From the NCBI GenBank assembly GCA_965370045.1, contig CBDUSI010000019.1, positions 1 through 47,229 of the forward strand: a DNA stretch of 47,229 bases. The letters are read 5' to 3'. This DNA comes from CAZONU01 sp965370045 (lineage in GTDB: Bacteria; Planctomycetota; SZUA-567; JAKLDR01). The position numbers were made by a program, and so were the translations under genes. The stretch's first letter is position 1; every line of letters starts with the position of its first letter. Positions 31,705 to 39,379 of the stretch are shown here, piece by piece. A model generated the notes under the pieces. That model saw nothing but the letters and a program-made list of their open reading frames with translations. It was not told the DNA's origin and ran no database searches.

Positions 31705-33450
31705 CTACGTCCGGTTAATCAGCGTTTCGATCATCGAGTCGGCCACCACGATCACCCTGGCCGCCGCCTGGTAGGCGCGCTGGAACTGGATCATCTTGGT
31801 CATTTCCTCGTCGAGCGACACTCCGCTCACCGACTGGCGCTCGTTCTCCAGGCGCAGGACCATGTCGCTGCGCACCGCCAGGCGGCTGTTGGTGCGCAGG
31901 GCCTCGGTGCCCAGCCGCCCGATGATCGAGCGGTAGAACTCTTCGATGGTCTTGGTGTCCCCGTCGGCGACGTCCTGGTCGCGCATGGCGAGCATGTCTA
32001 ACAGGTTAGTGTTGTCTCCGGGCGAGAGGCTCTTGCTGGCGGCCAGCAGCCGCTCGTCAGCCAGCAGGTCGGGGTTGACGTCCAGCGTGGACGCGTCGTG
32101 GCCTGACCAGAAGGTGTTCACTCCCATGGTGGCCAGCAGGCCGGAAGTGTCCTGGCTGAAGTAGAAGCCGTAAGCCGCCGGGTCCAGCGCGCTGAAGCGC
32201 AGGTGCCCAGCGGCGTCGATCGAGGCCTGCACTGTCCCCCCCGGCACGGCCGCGTTCACGGCCGCGTTGAAATTGGCGACGAAGTCGGCGAGGGAGTCGT
32301 CGTCCCCGTTGATGCCGTCCAGGTCGATGGGGACGTTGATCTCGTTGGTCAGGCCGCTGTTCAGGTTGACTATCGCCACGGTCAGCGATCCGTTGACTAT
32401 CTGGAATGTGCCCGGCTGCGCGGTGAAGCCCAGGTTGATCTGGTCCAGCGACACGGTGGTGTCGATGGCGGCGTGTTCGCTGGTTACCGAGCTGAGGGGC
32501 GTGAGGCCGACCCCCTGCGAGTGGATACGGTTCATCTCGAAGATCATGTCCGCGGTGAACTGGTTGAGGTCGTCCAGGTAGCTGGACAGGACCTGGTCGC
32601 GGGCCTGGATGGTGGCCGGCAGCGTGCCGTAGGTGGCCATCAGCGGCGAACCGCCGTCGATGAAGCGCACCTCCATGACCGCGAGGCCGTTGGCATTGAC
32701 CGTTTGCACGGTCTCCAGGTGGAAGGGATGGGTGAGCATCACCAGGGGCATGCCCAGGGTGACGACGTTCATCGCTCCGTTGGTCTGCTCGATGGTGGTG
32801 ATGTCCACCATTTCGGACAGCTCGGCCAGCTTCTGGTCGCGGATGTCGCGCAGGTCGTTGGCGGTCAGCGCGCCGCCGCCCTCGCTGACGGAGATTTGCC
32901 GGTTGAGGTCGGCAATCTCGTCGACGAGTTCGTTCACCTTTTCGACCTGCTTGGTGACGTCGTTATTGAGCTGGGTGTGGAAGTCGCGCATGGCGTTGTA
33001 GGCCACGCCGACGAGGTCGCGCAGGGCCAGCGCCTGCTGGAGCACCAGGCCGCGGGTGGCGTCGGCTTCAACGTTGACCGAGAGGTCCTGCAGCGCGTTA
33101 TAGAAGCGGTCGAAGGCGGTGGACATGTCGTTCTCGGACAGTTCGTTGAAGATCACTTCCATGCGGCTGTAAACCGAGGAGAGGAGATTGTCGCTCTCGG
33201 CCCGGCTGATGGCGTCGCGCTGCTGGGTGAGCAGGAACTCGTTGACCACCCGCTCGATGCCGCGGACCTCCACACCGCGCCCGATAGCTCCGTAGGGCAT
33301 GTAGTCGGGCAGCGCGGGATTGAGCTCGGCCCGCTGGCGGCTGTACCCCGGAGTGTTGGCGTTGGCGATGTTGTGGCCAACGACGTTCAGCCCGGTCTGC
33401 TGAACGAGCAGCCCCTGGAGGGCAGTGGTCAGCGCTGACGAGATAGCCAT
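31705..33450 (-). CDS. flgK: Flagellar hook-associated protein FlgK
   Basis: 581 residues, normal for the family. It is the first junction protein on the distal end of the hook. The N-terminus has the rod/hook signature (GLNVVGHNIANANTPGYSRQRAEL, residues 19-42), followed by a conserved IERVVNEFLLTQQRD segment and a long coiled-coil region (about 130-215). The C-terminus has MTKMIQFQRAYQAAARVI, the family's terminal helix. AAGGAGG is 7 bases upstream of the ATG. Its chaperone gene flgN is just upstream. Confidence 0.97.
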   Translation of the reverse strand: MAISSALTTALQGLLVQQTGLNVVGHNIANANTPGYSRQRAELNPALPDYMPYGAIGRGVEVRGIERVVNEFLLTQQRDAISRAESDNLLSSVYSRMEVIFNELSENDMSTAFDRFYNALQDLSVNVEADATRGLVLQQALALRDLVGVAYNAMRDFHTQLNNDVTKQVEKVNELVDEIADLNRQISVSEGGGALTANDLRDIRDQKLAELSEMVDITTIEQTNGAMNVVTLGMPLVMLTHPFHLETVQTVNANGLAVMEVRFIDGGSPLMATYGTLPATIQARDQVLSSYLDDLNQFTADMIFEMNRIHSQGVGLTPLSSVTSEHAAIDTTVSLDQINLGFTAQPGTFQIVNGSLTVAIVNLNSGLTNEINVPIDLDGINGDDDSLADFVANFNAAVNAAVPGGTVQASIDAAGHLRFSALDPAAYGFYFSQDTSGLLATMGVNTFWSGHDASTLDVNPDLLADERLLAASKSLSPGDNTNLLDMLAMRDQDVADGDTKTIEEFYRSIIGRLGTEALRTNSRLAVRSDMVLRLENERQSVSGVSLDEEMTKMIQFQRAYQAAARVIVVADSMIETLINRT

Positions 33451-33465
33451 GATGAGCCTCCTTGC

Positions 33466-33966
33466 TCAGGCCTGCTGATCGAGAACAGTTGCCGGACGGC
33501 TGCCCTTTTCGCTGCCGTCCGGACGATAGCCGGTCGACTCGCGGCAGGCCCGGGCCAGGGCGGCGAAGAAGCCGTCGACGTGCTCCACCGACTCGCTGAG
33601 CAGCAGCGCGTTGCGCTCGCCGACCTGGCGGAGTTGCTTGGCGGTGCTTTTCAGGCGCTGCCCCAGGCTTCTGAGGCGCAGCCCGCTCTCGCGCGGCGCG
33701 CGCGCCAGGATGGCCTTGAGCGTGGGGGTCTTTTCGCTGTCCAGGCCGAACTCCCGGCCCAGCGCCAGGGCAATTTCGATTCGCTGGGCCTCGGCCTCCT
33801 CCAGGCGGGCGGACCACTCCTCCTGCTCGGCCACGATGCGGGCCAGGAGGTCGGGGTCGGCGGAGACCACCGCGGCCCGGGCGTCCTTGGCCAGGTCCAG
33901 GAGCTTGCCGGTGAGTTCCAGCTCCGCGGTGAGCACCATGGTCATTTCGTTCAGCTTGTCGCTCAT
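33466..33966 (-). CDS. flgN: FlgN-type flagellar export chaperone
   Basis: 166 residues, almost entirely helical. FlgN chaperones keep FlgK and FlgL unfolded and deliver them to the export gate. The helical pattern, length and position immediately before flgK and flgL support the call; sequence conservation in this family is weak. The ATG at 33966 has GGGAG 6 bases upstream; a TTG two codons earlier is possible. There is no clear flgM-like anti-sigma gene beside it. Confidence 0.8.
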   Translation of the reverse strand: MSDKLNEMTMVLTAELELTGKLLDLAKDARAAVVSADPDLLARIVAEQEEWSARLEEAEAQRIEIALALGREFGLDSEKTPTLKAILARAPRESGLRLRSLGQRLKSTAKQLRQVGERNALLLSESVEHVDGFFAALARACRESTGYRPDGSEKGSRPATVLDQQA

Positions 33967-33982
33967 GGCCAACTCCCTTACT

Positions 33983-34471
33983 TCAGTTATCGGACCCCTG
34001 GGGGGCTCCTTGAGGCTCCGCGCCGGAAGTTCCGGGCGTTTTCTCGTCTGTAAGCACCTGCGGCGCAGTATGTTGCGCTTGGACGCCGGCCGCCTGCTGC
34101 GCGTAAGCCTTGCGGGCCTCGATCTGGGCGAAGAGCGCGTCGCCCAGGCCGAAACCGCCGCGCGCGGCGATCATCCGGGAGTACTCCTCGTCGGCCAACC
34201 CCTGGAACATGGAGCCGGCGAAGCCGCCGGAAAACGGACCTCCATCGCTCACGGTCTTGCGCGCGGCGCGGAAGAGGCCGTTGACCGCCGTGGACTCGAG
34301 CTGCCGGCAGAGGAACTGCATGAAGCCGCGGTTCTGCTTCGCGTCGGCGGGCATTCGGCCGGCGGCCAGCAGCGCCTCCCAGCCCTTCTCTTCGGCGGCG
34401 CTGTGGGCCTTTGCCTGGCCGCCGGGGGCCGGGAGGGGGCTGAGCGTGTGGTTGAGGGCTGCCAGTTCCAT
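33983..34471 (-). CDS. flgJ: FlgJ-type rod-binding protein (no muramidase domain)
   Basis: 162 residues. It matches only the N-terminal rod-capping domain of FlgJ: F-x-x-x-L-E-S-T-A-V-N-x-L-F-R-A-A-R-K-T near residue 50, a GSMFQGLADEEYSRMIAARGGFGLGDALF segment near 85-113, then a low-complexity Gln/Pro-rich tail. The peptidoglycan hydrolase domain of enterobacterial FlgJ is absent, as in many phyla, so wall opening for the rod must be done by another enzyme. It lies between flgI and flgN. GGGGAG precedes the ATG. Confidence 0.88.
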   Translation of the reverse strand: MELAALNHTLSPLPAPGGQAKAHSAAEEKGWEALLAAGRMPADAKQNRGFMQFLCRQLESTAVNGLFRAARKTVSDGGPFSGGFAGSMFQGLADEEYSRMIAARGGFGLGDALFAQIEARKAYAQQAAGVQAQHTAPQVLTDEKTPGTSGAEPQGAPQGSDN

Positions 34472-34484
34472 TCCGTTAGCTCCC

Positions 34485-35510
34485 CTACTTGATGACCAGC
34501 TTGGCCTGCAGCGCGTCGGCTTTGTCCAGCGCCTTGAGGATGTCGATCATCTCCGCGCCGCTGCCCATGTAACCATTATCGAGGGTGTCGAGCCTGCCCA
34601 TGGCTTCCTTGAGGTCAGCCAAAGGGCCCTCTTTGGAAATCAGAATTCGCCGCGCGCCCACGGTGATGTCCGCCGGGCTGATGCGCACGTTGCCGGTGAC
34701 CACCACCAGACCCTTGCGCTCGATGATGACCACTTTGGCCGACGGGTCGATCATCACCGGGACGTTCATGATCTCGTTGCTCACGAAGGCGGCCCGCCGG
34801 TTCTCGTATTTCTTGGGGATTTCGACCCGCACCTGGCTGGAACTCATGACCCGGGCCGCGGGGTTGGCCTCGGTGCGGCGCAGACTCGTATTGATGTTGT
34901 CGGCGATCTCGCTGGCCCGCCGGAAGCTGGCCTTATCGGTGTTCAGCACCAGGTCGAAGTAGTAGATTTTCTCGCCCTTCTCGTTGATGCGTTGCTTGTC
35001 GAGGGCCTTGGAGGGGATCTCCTTCTCCAGCGTGGCGGCGTTGGTCATTGTGGCGGCCGTCAGATGGGCGCCGCTGCCTATCGCGATGGTGCCCTGGGCG
35101 CGGGCGTAGACCACCTCTGTCTCATTGGTGTGCAGCGGGGTGGCCAGCAGTATCCCCTTGTCCAGGCTGGTGGCGTCGCCCATGGAGGCCACGCTCACGT
35201 CTATGGTGGTGCCCTTCGCCGTGTCCGACTTGATCTTTGCGGTGACGAAGACCATGGCGATGTTCTTGGAGGCCAGGTCGGTGGGGTCGACGTTGAATTT
35301 GAGGCGCTTGAGCAGCATGGCGATGCGCTTCCTGGTCTCGCGGGCCTTGTCGCCGGTGCCGTTCAGGCCAATCACCAGCCCGACGCCGAATACCTGATGC
35401 TCGCGGATGCCCTTGATCTGGGCGACGGCCCCCACGGTGGCGCCCGCGGCGGGCCGCGCGGCCAGCAGGGCGGCGGCGACGGCGGCGATTGAGATTAGAA
35501 GCTTGCGCAC
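34485..35510 (-). CDS. flgI: Flagellar P-ring protein FlgI
   Basis: 341 residues from a GTG, with GAGGGGG about 10 bases upstream. Signal peptide 1-23 (PAAGA). FlgI forms the bushing around the rod in the peptidoglycan layer. Conserved family segments are present: IKGIREHQVFGVGLVIGLNGTGD near 33-55, DVSVASMGDATSLDKGILLATPL near 105-127, and the C-terminal domain with VVTGNVRISPADITV. Its presence with FlgH implies a flagellum crossing an outer membrane. Confidence 0.97.
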   Translation of the reverse strand: MRKLLISIAAVAAALLAARPAAGATVGAVAQIKGIREHQVFGVGLVIGLNGTGDKARETRKRIAMLLKRLKFNVDPTDLASKNIAMVFVTAKIKSDTAKGTTIDVSVASMGDATSLDKGILLATPLHTNETEVVYARAQGTIAIGSGAHLTAATMTNAATLEKEIPSKALDKQRINEKGEKIYYFDLVLNTDKASFRRASEIADNINTSLRRTEANPAARVMSSSQVRVEIPKKYENRRAAFVSNEIMNVPVMIDPSAKVVIIERKGLVVVTGNVRISPADITVGARRILISKEGPLADLKEAMGRLDTLDNGYMGSGAEMIDILKALDKADALQAKLVIK

Positions 35511-35525
35511 GACTTCGTTCCCCCT

Positions 35526-36188
35526 CTAGAAGATGTTCACGAAGTCGAAGAGCCGGTGCAGCCAGCCGCGCTTGTTGGCGTCGGCCACCGCGCCCTTGGG
35601 CCGGTACTGGATGTGCGAGTCGGCCACGCGGTCGGAGTCCACGGTGTTGTCCGTCTTGATGTCCTCGGGGCGGATGCGCCCGGTGATGATCAGCGTGGTG
35701 CGCTCCTCGTTGATGGTCACGCGCTTGCGGGCCTCGATGATGCAGGTCCCGTTGGGCAGAATCTCGATGACCTCGGCGGTGATCGTGGCCTCGTATTTGG
35801 TGTCCGAAGTGATCTCGCCCTTGCCCTCCAGCTTGCGGCTGTGCTTGATGTCCAGTTCCGGGGTGTTGACGGAGGGCTTGTAGGTCACGCCGCCCTTGGT
35901 CTGCTTCAAGCTGATGGCCTTGGCCATGGCCAGGTTGAGTTCGGTGTCCTTTTCGAGGTCGGTCTCCAGGCTGGTGCTGCTCTTGGAGCTCTCCTTGATG
36001 ATGATGGTCACCAAGTCGTGCTCCTTGACCGCCTTCCTGGTCAGGAGGTTGGTGCTCGTCTTCCAGATGCTGTCCTCGCCGGCCTGTTGGGTTTCCCCCG
36101 AAGCCGGCTCGGCGGAACTGGCCCGTCCGGTGCCCAGAGCGCAGGCGGTCAGCAGAGCCAGGAGCAGCGCGGAGATGTTTGTGGTCAT
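35526..36188 (-). CDS. flgH: Flagellar L-ring lipoprotein FlgH
   Basis: 220 residues. Forms the outer-membrane ring of the basal body. The N-terminus contains L-T-A-C at residues 13-16, which fits a lipobox and is consistent with lipidation at Cys16, though the signal region is short. The conserved LTRKAVKEHDLVTIIIKESSKS segment (about 49-70), the ITAEVIEILPNGTCIIEARKRV strand and ITGRIRPEDIKTDNTVDSDRVAD region are typical of FlgH. Only three bases separate it from the flgA stop, so the two are probably coupled. Confidence 0.96.
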   Translation of the reverse strand: MTTNISALLLALLTACALGTGRASSAEPASGETQQAGEDSIWKTSTNLLTRKAVKEHDLVTIIIKESSKSSTSLETDLEKDTELNLAMAKAISLKQTKGGVTYKPSVNTPELDIKHSRKLEGKGEITSDTKYEATITAEVIEILPNGTCIIEARKRVTINEERTTLIITGRIRPEDIKTDNTVDSDRVADSHIQYRPKGAVADANKRGWLHRLFDFVNIF

Positions 36189-36191
36189 GAT

Positions 36192-37214
36192 TCAGTCCAC
36201 CTTCACGATTCCGTTGCCGGTGACCCGAACGGTGAGCGGGGGCCGCTTGCCGGCCCGTTCCACCACGATCAGGTCGCCGAGCCCCCCGTCGGACTTGGCG
36301 ATGGCCCGCTCGGTGATGCGCACCGCGCCGGCCTCGGCCACCACCGTGACCGGCTGGCCGCGGCGGACCATCTTCTGTTTCTTGAGCATCTTGGGCCGCA
36401 GGGCTTCGCCGGCCTTGATGGGCCGGGCGGCGCACATTCCCAGCAGCCCCTTGGCGTCGGGGAAGTACTTGCCGCCCAGGTCGGTGAGCAGCAGCTCGGT
36501 GGGCTTAAGGTCGCCGGGCAGGAGCATCTCGTCTTTCTGTATGTTGCGGGTGGCGACCAGCACCTTGAGCCGGGCGACCGCCTCGATGTAGCCTTCCAGC
36601 CGGCCGACGGGCTTCCCCTCGCGGAGGAGGCTCACCCTGACCCGCTGGCGGCCCAGGCGAAGCCCTCCGGCGCGCCACTCCACGCGGGGGGTCAGCTTGC
36701 CATCGGGCAGAGAGCCGCGCAGGCGGCTCACGCGGATCTCCAGCTTCTCGGGCTTGCAGGAGAGCCGCTCGGCGAGAGACGCGCGGATCCAGCCGGCGAA
36801 CTTCCCCTGAAGCTCGGCGGCCGGGGTGCTGGGTGCGGCGCGCCCGCTGTGTCTCGGGTTTCCAAGTCCCCTGGCGGAGAGTTTCTCGGCGGCGGAGCGC
36901 ACGGTTACCTTCTCCGCGCCGGCCACGCTGAAGTTGCGCCGGTCGAAGCCTTCTTCCTCCAGGCGGAGCTGGACCTCGCCGCGGGCCAGGGTCACCCGCG
37001 CGCCGATCTCCGGAACCCGGCCGAGCAGCACCCTGGCGGCCTCGGCCGCGCGGGGGCCCGAAAGCTCGGCGATCTCGACCAGCTTCAGAAAGCGGCCTTC
37101 CGCGCGGGCCGCGGGCCGCAGCTTGACCGCAAGCCCGGGCTTCTCGGCCGCGGCCGTGGTGACGGCGCCGATGCCGAAGAGCAGGGCAAGAGCTGCGGCG
37201 GCGAGCCTGTTCAT
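36192..37214 (-). CDS. flgA: Flagellar basal body P-ring formation chaperone FlgA
   Basis: 340 residues, longer than the roughly 220 of enterobacterial FlgA. Signal peptide 1-23. The C-terminal 130 residues hold the SAF-type domain (VLVATRNIQKDEMLLPGDLKPTEL..., then ARPIKAGEALRPKMLKKQKMVRRGQPVTVV) and the final GNGIVKVD. The N-terminal extension (about 30-130) looks like the additional FlgA N-terminal domain seen in planctomycete and spirochaete versions. FlgA assists P-ring assembly in the periplasm. AGGAGG precedes the ATG. Confidence 0.92.
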   Translation of the reverse strand: MNRLAAAALALLFGIGAVTTAAAEKPGLAVKLRPAARAEGRFLKLVEIAELSGPRAAEAARVLLGRVPEIGARVTLARGEVQLRLEEEGFDRRNFSVAGAEKVTVRSAAEKLSARGLGNPRHSGRAAPSTPAAELQGKFAGWIRASLAERLSCKPEKLEIRVSRLRGSLPDGKLTPRVEWRAGGLRLGRQRVRVSLLREGKPVGRLEGYIEAVARLKVLVATRNIQKDEMLLPGDLKPTELLLTDLGGKYFPDAKGLLGMCAARPIKAGEALRPKMLKKQKMVRRGQPVTVVAEAGAVRITERAIAKSDGGLGDLIVVERAGKRPPLTVRVTGNGIVKVD

Positions 37215-37217
37215 CCC

Positions 37218-38012
37218 TTACCTCCTGAGCGACGCGGTGGTCTGCAGCATCTCGTCGGCGGTCTGGATTGTGCGGCTGTTCATCTCGAAGGCCCGCTGGG
37301 CCTTGATCAGGCTGATGAGTTCCTCGGCGGCCTGGACGTTGGAGGACTCCAGGTAGCCGGACTGCACCTCTCCCCACTGGGCCTCGCCGGGTGTGCCGGG
37401 GTCCGCGTTGCCGCTGGAGGTGGTCTGCTGGTAGAGGTTCCCGCCCAGCAGGCGCAGCCCGCCGGGGTTGGGGAAGCTGGCCACCTCGATCTGCCCGATG
37501 TCCTGGGGGTCCTGGTCGCGGAAGATGGCCGAGACGATGCCGCCCCGGCTGATGCTCACGCTGATGGCGTCGGCGGGCACGTTGATGTTCTGGGCCAGCT
37601 GGTAACCCTGGCTGGTGACGATGTCCCGGTTGGCGTCCAGTTGGAAGGACCCATCGCGAGTGTAGAGGGTCTGGTCTCCTCCCGGCAGTTTGACCTGGAA
37701 GAAGCTGATCCTGTCCATGAGCATGAGGTGCAGGGGCTCCTGGGTGGGTACCGGAGTGCCGGGGGTGAAGAGCATCGGCGTGCCCACGTTGAAGACCCCG
37801 TGGCCCACCTGGATGCCGCCGGGGATGTACCCTCCGGCAGCGGCCGCGCGGGTGCCGGGCTCCTTGAGCCGGGCGTAGAAGAGGTCCTGGAAGTCGGTGC
37901 GCTGGCGCTTGAAGCCGGTGGTGTTGACGTTGGCCAGGTTATTGGCGGTCACGTCGACGTTGCGCTGCTGAGCGTCCAGTCCGGCCGCTGCGGTCCACAG
38001 AGCTCTGAGCAT
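37218..38012 (-). CDS. flgG: Flagellar distal rod protein FlgG
   Basis: 264 residues, family length. N-terminal rod signature (MLRALWTAAAGLDAQQRNVDVTANNLANVNTTGFKRQR), a beta-rich middle, and the C-terminal helix (ISLIKAQRAFEMNSRTIQTADEMLQTTASL). AAGGAGG is 8 bases before the ATG. Follows flgF by 13 bases, the usual order. Confidence 0.97.
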   Translation of the reverse strand: MLRALWTAAAGLDAQQRNVDVTANNLANVNTTGFKRQRTDFQDLFYARLKEPGTRAAAAGGYIPGGIQVGHGVFNVGTPMLFTPGTPVPTQEPLHLMLMDRISFFQVKLPGGDQTLYTRDGSFQLDANRDIVTSQGYQLAQNINVPADAISVSISRGGIVSAIFRDQDPQDIGQIEVASFPNPGGLRLLGGNLYQQTTSSGNADPGTPGEAQWGEVQSGYLESSNVQAAEELISLIKAQRAFEMNSRTIQTADEMLQTTASLRR

Positions 38013-38025
38013 CTCTCTACCTCCT

Positions 38026-38805
38026 TCAGCCGCCGAGGCGGGCGATCTCGGTGACCGCCCGTCCCAGGAGTTGATCCTGCATGCGCACGAAGTTCAGGTT
38101 GGCCTCGTAGGAGCGCATGGCCTCGATCATGTTGACCATGGTCTGGGGCGCGTTGGTGGCGCTCATCTCCAGGAAGTTCTGCTGGACGCGGATATCGGCG
38201 CGCCCGGCAATGGGCTCGACGCCCTCCGGCGCGGCGAAGAGGGTCCCGCCGGTCTTAAGCAAGGCTCCGGGGTTCGCGAAGTCCTTGATGTCAAGCTGGC
38301 CCACGTCCTCCGGTTCCCCGCCGGGAACCAGGCGCTGGACCAGCCCTTCGGCGCTTACCAGGAAGTTCGGTCCGTTCACCTTCAGGGGCGCGCCGCCTCC
38401 CTGCACCTGCCAGCCGCCGTCGGCGGTAACCAGATAGCCGTCGGAGTTCACCAGGAAGTTCCCGGCGCGGGTGTAGCGCAGCTCGCCTTCCTTCTCGACC
38501 ACGAAGAAGCCGCGGTTGCCCTGGATGGCCAGATCGGTGCTGATTCCCGTCTGGCGCAGGGCGCCGGACTTGTGAGCGGTGCGGGTCTCGGCGACCATCG
38601 AGCCGCCGCCCACGTCCCAGAGCCTCCGCCGGTCGGGGCGGACGGCCTGGCCCTGGGCCTCGCTGCGGGTCTTGTAGCCGCGCATCACCACCCAGTCCGG
38701 CCGGAACCCGGTGGTGTTGATGTTGGCCATGTTGTTGGCAATGGCCTCCTGGCGGACCTGCGCGCCTAGCGCTCCCCAGGCCGACTTGTACAGACCGGTA
38801 ATCAT
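38026..38805 (-). CDS. flgF: Flagellar proximal rod protein FlgF
   Basis: 259 residues from the ATG at 38805 (MITGLYKSAWGAL), chosen because rod proteins start at this helix and GAGGAG (38815-38820) lies 9 bases upstream; an in-frame ATG further upstream would add an atypical leader. It has NNMANINTTGFRPDW, the rod/hook motif, a middle with the FlgF/FlgG strand GNRGFFVVEKEGELRYTRAGNF, and the C-terminal helix MVNMIEAMRSYEANLNFVRMQDQ. Distinguished from FlgG by position and shorter middle. The start overlaps the stop of a small upstream ORF by 4 bases. Confidence 0.93.
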   Translation of the reverse strand: MITGLYKSAWGALGAQVRQEAIANNMANINTTGFRPDWVVMRGYKTRSEAQGQAVRPDRRRLWDVGGGSMVAETRTAHKSGALRQTGISTDLAIQGNRGFFVVEKEGELRYTRAGNFLVNSDGYLVTADGGWQVQGGGAPLKVNGPNFLVSAEGLVQRLVPGGEPEDVGQLDIKDFANPGALLKTGGTLFAAPEGVEPIAGRADIRVQQNFLEMSATNAPQTMVNMIEAMRSYEANLNFVRMQDQLLGRAVTEIARLGG

Positions 38806-38981
38806 TTCTGCATGCTCCTCGGCCGGGCGCGTTCCAGCGTGCGCCGGCATCGGCCCTTGGCCGCCAGGCGCTCGGCCACCTCGATCATCCAGCGGCCGAT
38901 ATCCTTGCCCGTCAGCCGGACGAAGCTGTCCAGCCGCCCGCAGGCCGCGGTCGCACCGGGAGAGAGTTGTGGTTTGCTCAT
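38802..38981 (-). CDS. Small protein of unknown function, first gene of the flagellar operon
   Basis: 59 residues. I do not recognise the family. Support for it being real: GGAGG (38988-38992) 6 bases before the ATG at 38981 (a second ATG lies at 38984), a 4-base ATGA overlap with flgF, and a position some 27 bases after the predicted sigma-54 start site. The protein has a Gly/Ala-rich start, a short amphipathic helix (SFVRLTGKDIGRWMIEVAERL) and a strongly basic C-terminal third (RCRRTLERARPR). It has no signal peptide or membrane segment. It could be a small regulator or a translational-coupling leader for flgF. Confidence 0.6.
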   Translation of the reverse strand: MSKPQLSPGATAACGRLDSFVRLTGKDIGRWMIEVAERLAAKGRCRRTLERARPRSMQK

Positions 38982-39017
38982 CATCTACCTCCGACAGGTT
39001 ATGCCGACTGGCTCAAG

Positions 39018-39033
39018 AGCAACGCCCGTGCCA
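39018..39033 (-). promoter_or_regulatory. Sigma-54 (RpoN) promoter of the flagellar operon
   Basis: The minus strand reads TGGCACG-GGCG-TTGCT, a full match to the -24/-12 consensus TGGCACG-N4-TTGCW. The GG (39031-39032) and GC (39019-39020) are separated by exactly 10 bases. Expected start near 39007, giving a 27-base leader to the small ORF at 38981. Sigma-54 drives flagellar rod/hook genes in many diderms. Such promoters need an ATP-driven enhancer-binding activator. Confidence 0.88.
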
Positions 39034-39050
39034 GAGCCGGGGGGTGGGGG

Positions 39051-39065
39051 AGAAGTTTTCCGCCG
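39051..39065 (-). promoter_or_regulatory. Activator-site-like motif, inverted copy near the sigma-54 promoter
   Basis: The minus strand reads CGGCGGAAAACTTCT, the same element as the two plus-oriented copies at 39160 and 39183 with one extra A. It is centred about 50 bases upstream of the predicted start, close to where sigma-54 polymerase sits, so it might act in repression or assembly rather than as the main enhancer. Confidence 0.5.
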
Positions 39066-39159
39066 AAGGCCGTATCCGCGTGGACGACAGTCGCTTACGC
39101 CCGCCTTCGGCCTGCATATCGCCCTCGTGCAATCTTTCGGTCGCGTGAGGCGGCTCCTC

Positions 39160-39176
39160 CGGCGGAAGATTCTTCC
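39160..39176 (+). promoter_or_regulatory. Candidate enhancer-binding site 1 (palindromic 17-mer)
   Basis: CGGCGGAAGATTCTTCC. The inner GGAAGA-T-TCTTCC is a perfect inverted repeat. Centred about 160 bases upstream of the sigma-54 start, a usual distance for enhancer-binding activators. 15 of 17 positions match the site at 39183. Confidence 0.6.
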
Positions 39177-39182
39177 CTGCCG

Positions 39183-39199
39183 CGGCGGAAACTTCTTCC
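39183..39199 (+). promoter_or_regulatory. Candidate enhancer-binding site 2 (palindromic 17-mer)
   Basis: CGGCGGAAACTTCTTCC, with GGAA-N5-TTCC symmetry and a further GGCGG directly after. It lies 23 bases (about two helical turns) from the first site, so both present the same DNA face, as tandem activator sites do. Centred near -184 from the predicted sigma-54 start. Confidence 0.6.
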
Positions 39200-39328
39200 G
39201 GCGGATGCTCCATGCCTTGACGTGCGCCCGCTCACGGCGCCATGCGATTCCAAAGATAGCCAGGGTTTGTAATCGACGGACCCGCAGCCAGACGGTATCC
39301 TTATAGTGGAAGAGAGATTGCAGGCGTC

Positions 39329-39357
39329 TTGCGCCGCGGGGTCCGGAGGCATATAAT
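39329..39357 (+). promoter_or_regulatory. Sigma-70-type promoter of the nfeD-floA cluster
   Basis: TTGCGC (39329-39334), 17-base spacer, perfect TATAAT (39352-39357). Expected start near 39364, just before the GAGGAG ribosome site at 39368-39373. This makes the TTG at 39380 the real start and rules out the in-frame TTG at 39329. Confidence 0.75.
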
Positions 39358-39379
39358 CCGGGCGAACGAGGAGACGGAA

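Noticed and set aside
35556..38054. 832-codon plus-strand open frame across the flagellar genes
   Set aside because: It is antisense to flgH, flgA and flgG, all unmistakable; its translation has no recognisable domain.
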